The position numbers were made by a program, and so were the translations under genes. Below the pieces are notes generated by a model. That model ran no database searches, was not told the origin of the DNA, and saw only the letters and a program-made list of their open reading frames with translations. Shown one piece after another: positions 19,558 to 21,111 of a DNA stretch of 21,111 bases. Each line of letters begins with the position of its first letter. Position 1 is the first letter of the stretch. Location of the stretch: NCBI GenBank assembly GCA_000934385.1, contig KN880781.1, positions 1 to 21,111 on the forward strand, in the 5' to 3' direction. The stretch comes from Cylindrobasidium torrendii FP15055 ss-10. Taxonomy: Eukaryota; Basidiomycota; Agaricomycetes; Agaricales; Physalacriaceae.

Positions 19558-20859
19558 CTACAGCAATCCTGCATCCTTGATGACTGGACGTTTCGTAGCG
19601 CGCTTCTTCCTACCCAGCGCCCTCGCAGCGCGGCCGCTCTCCCACACATCCATCGCCTCGCAATCCTCCAGTTCCGCCGCCGCAATCCATGAGTTATCCT
19701 CTTCACCGTATCCGCGCCAGGAGACATAGAACATCTTCCTCGGCCCACGACCCTTCTCATCTACAATACGGTCAACGAACCATTCCTCCATACCATCCAC
19801 TCCAACCACAGGACCAGGCCGCTCCAGCTCGCGTCCGGGGAACAGGTCAGGCCTGTTCGGTACAAAACGTTCCAGCTCGGAAATGTGGAACGTGTTGAAG
19901 CAAGAATCGGCCGGCACATCGAGCGTATACGAAGAAAGCGCAGCGTTCGCATGCGTCACCACGTACGGGCCGTCCTTCAAGGGGAAGAACTTGGCAGCAC
20001 GCTTCAGAGAATCCTCGGACTTGTCGATATAGTCCTGCTTCCGTCGATGTGTTTTCAGCCAAACCCGATCCCCAACGACCAAAACCCAATCCGCGCTCCT
20101 CGACTTGTTTGCAGACGCCGCCTGACCGGCCTTTGCTTCAAGCAAATTATCCGCTGCCTGCAAAGTGTCGAGTTCCAGTTGCTGTATAACCTCCAAAGCA
20201 GTTGCGCGTGCAACATCAATTGCTCGAGTACCAGAAGCGGGCAACGGAACAAGGGGGGGCAATACGCGCGGCGAACGACCCATGAGGAGCTCGAAACCCG
20301 AGAATCCGGTCGAGGCATTGACCGAGTTCATGATCGCGAAGCGTACGCGGGGCAGAGAGCGCTTCCATCCATGTTGAGTCCGGTCAATATGATACCGTAC
20401 GAGCTGAATTACTGTCTTGTTAGTACGTTCAGAGGCGCCATCAGTCTCGGGGTGGAAGGCCGAGCTCATACGAATCTTCACACCACATAGTTCATGTAGA
20501 GCCTTCCAAAAGTGCGAAAGCCACAGACTTCCACGGTCAACTACCATCTCCTGGGGTAGCCCATTTTCGCAGTACCAATAATCAAAGAACAACTGAGCGA
20601 ACCCCTCTGCAGAGACCGTCGTTGTAGTCGGAACGATCCTAACATCAGAACCAAGCCTGTCCGTAATCGTGCAGACAGCATCACACCCGTCCTCCATCGG
20701 CAAAGGACCCACAAAATCCAAGGCAATGCACTTTCCGCGTTCGTCAGGGACGTCCAGAGGGTGCAATGCGCCAGCTCTGCGGCGCGTAGAAGCCTTGTTC
20801 CGCGCGCACTCCGTACAACCAGGGACATAAAACTCCTCATCAGGAAAGTGGTCCCTAGC
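19558..20859 (-). CDS. Integrase and chromodomain portion of a Ty3/Gypsy polyprotein (partial)
   Basis: The frame gives 433 residues without a stop; the true start is lost. It begins in the zinc-binding region (FYVPGCTECARNK, the CxxC half of the HHCC site). The catalytic core has the DDE triad: Asp in ALDFVGPLP, Asp in EMVVDRGS and Glu in TDGASERTN. The last two are separated by exactly 35 residues, as in D,D-35-E enzymes. All three acidic residues are present. A GPF-type region and NTFHISELERFVP follow. A chromodomain covers about the last 75 residues before the basic tail (EEWFVDRIVD...FYVSWRGYGEEDNSW). Chromodomains of this group are thought to steer integration to marked chromatin. An internal TTG at 20766 is not a real start. 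Confidence 0.9.
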   Translation of the reverse strand, partial: ARDHFPDEEFYVPGCTECARNKASTRRRAGALHPLDVPDERGKCIALDFVGPLPMEDGCDAVCTITDRLGSDVRIVPTTTTVSAEGFAQLFFDYWYCENGLPQEMVVDRGSLWLSHFWKALHELCGVKIRMSSAFHPETDGASERTNKTVIQLVRYHIDRTQHGWKRSLPRVRFAIMNSVNASTGFSGFELLMGRSPRVLPPLVPLPASGTRAIDVARATALEVIQQLELDTLQAADNLLEAKAGQAASANKSRSADWVLVVGDRVWLKTHRRKQDYIDKSEDSLKRAAKFFPLKDGPYVVTHANAALSSYTLDVPADSCFNTFHISELERFVPNRPDLFPGRELERPGPVVGVDGMEEWFVDRIVDEKGRGPRKMFYVSWRGYGEEDNSWIAAAELEDCEAMDVWESGRAARALGRKKRATKRPVIKDAGLL

Positions 20860-21111
20860 TTAAGCTCAACTCTTGCCAACTTGAAATCTCACCTTTTGAC
20901 TTGACCGGCTTGGACCGACTTGGTAGACTTGCATTGACTTCGATCGACCTGACTGCCTTGCAAGGCTTGAAGCGACCTCATATGACACCATAGAATATCA
21001 TAGTGACATAAGTAGCCACAGGTTCACTTAAGCTGACCCAAAGTCTGGACAAAGATATGAAGTCCACTCAGGTTGACTTGAAATTTGAGAGGACATCTCA
21101 AGTTGACTCAG
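20860..21111. repeat. Unassigned DNA rich in GACTTG/TTGACTT motifs
   Basis: The stretch has many spaced copies of short related words: TTGACTTGACC, CGACTTGG, AGACTTGC, TTGACTTCG, GGTTGACTTG and AGTTGACTCAG. There is no long reading frame. It looks like a degenerate short-period repeat or the edge of another mobile element that cut the Ty3/Gypsy copy. It continues beyond the window. Confidence 0.45.

Larger units (their letters stand above)
19171..20859 (-). mobile_element. 5'-truncated Ty3/Gypsy chromovirus fragment (integrase, chromodomain, 3' LTR)
   Basis: From 20859 down, the element encodes the end of the integrase zinc domain, the catalytic core and a chromodomain. A purine-rich tract and a putative 3' LTR follow. 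Gag, protease, reverse transcriptase and RNase H are not in the window. The coding frame breaks abruptly at a TAA (20860-20862), where the sequence turns into unrelated DNA. The long undamaged frame suggests a fairly recent insertion. The other LTR and the target-site duplication cannot be seen. Confidence 0.85.

Noticed and set aside
1..21111. CRISPR array, tRNA or rRNA gene, prokaryotic operon or phage signals
   Set aside because: No regular repeat-spacer pattern, cloverleaf or ribosomal core was seen, and the intron-rich genes are clearly eukaryotic.

Overview
The window looks like nuclear DNA of a filamentous basidiomycete, most likely a mushroom-forming Agaricomycete. Genes are dense and on both strands. 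About 37 short spliceosomal introns (46-71 nt, many with GTGCGT or GTACGT donors and CTAAC/CTAAT-like branch sites) interrupt them. The recognisable proteins are fungal housekeeping enzymes, and a chromodomain-type Ty3/Gypsy fragment lies at the right. All gene models here were spliced by hand; most are checked by reading-frame continuity across every intron, and several also by homology to well-known families.

Layout, left to right: (1) 1-1200 +, the 3' part of an F-box/LRR-like protein with an acidic C-terminal half. (2) 1446-2743 -, kinase-like paralog A. (3) 2932-4004 -, a probable mitochondrial protein with two RNA-recognition motifs. (4) 4202-5290 -, proteasome ubiquitin receptor Rpn10, divergent from (5) 5466-6825 +, a 3-keto-steroid reductase of the Erg27/HSD17B7 type. 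(6) 7033-8264 +, kinase-like paralog B. (7) 8851-10390 +, a type II membrane family-8-like glycosyltransferase, convergent with (8) 10519-12087 -, a very cysteine-rich protein of unknown function. (9) 12409-15918 +, the importin-alpha re-exporter Cse1/exportin-2 in 12 exons. (10) 16121-17038 +, peroxisomal 2,4-dienoyl-CoA reductase ending in SRL. (11) 17428-19165 +, kinase-like paralog C, apparently broken. (12) 19171-20859 -, a 5'-truncated Ty3/Gypsy chromovirus (integrase, chromodomain, polypurine tract and a putative 3' LTR). (13) 20860-21111, unassigned DNA rich in GACTTG/TTGACTT motifs.

The housekeeping genes do not form one pathway: proteasome, sterol synthesis, nuclear transport and peroxisomal beta-oxidation are simply neighbours. 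What stands out is a divergent protein-kinase-like family present three times in 18 kb, on both strands and interleaved with conserved genes. The copies share intron phases (2-1-2). They have a degenerate catalytic loop, and the third copy has lost the catalytic Asp, carries a partial duplication of exon 3 and abuts a retrotransposon LTR. This family and the cysteine-rich orphan are the best candidates for undescribed biology. I see no RNA genes, CRISPR arrays or prokaryotic-type features.
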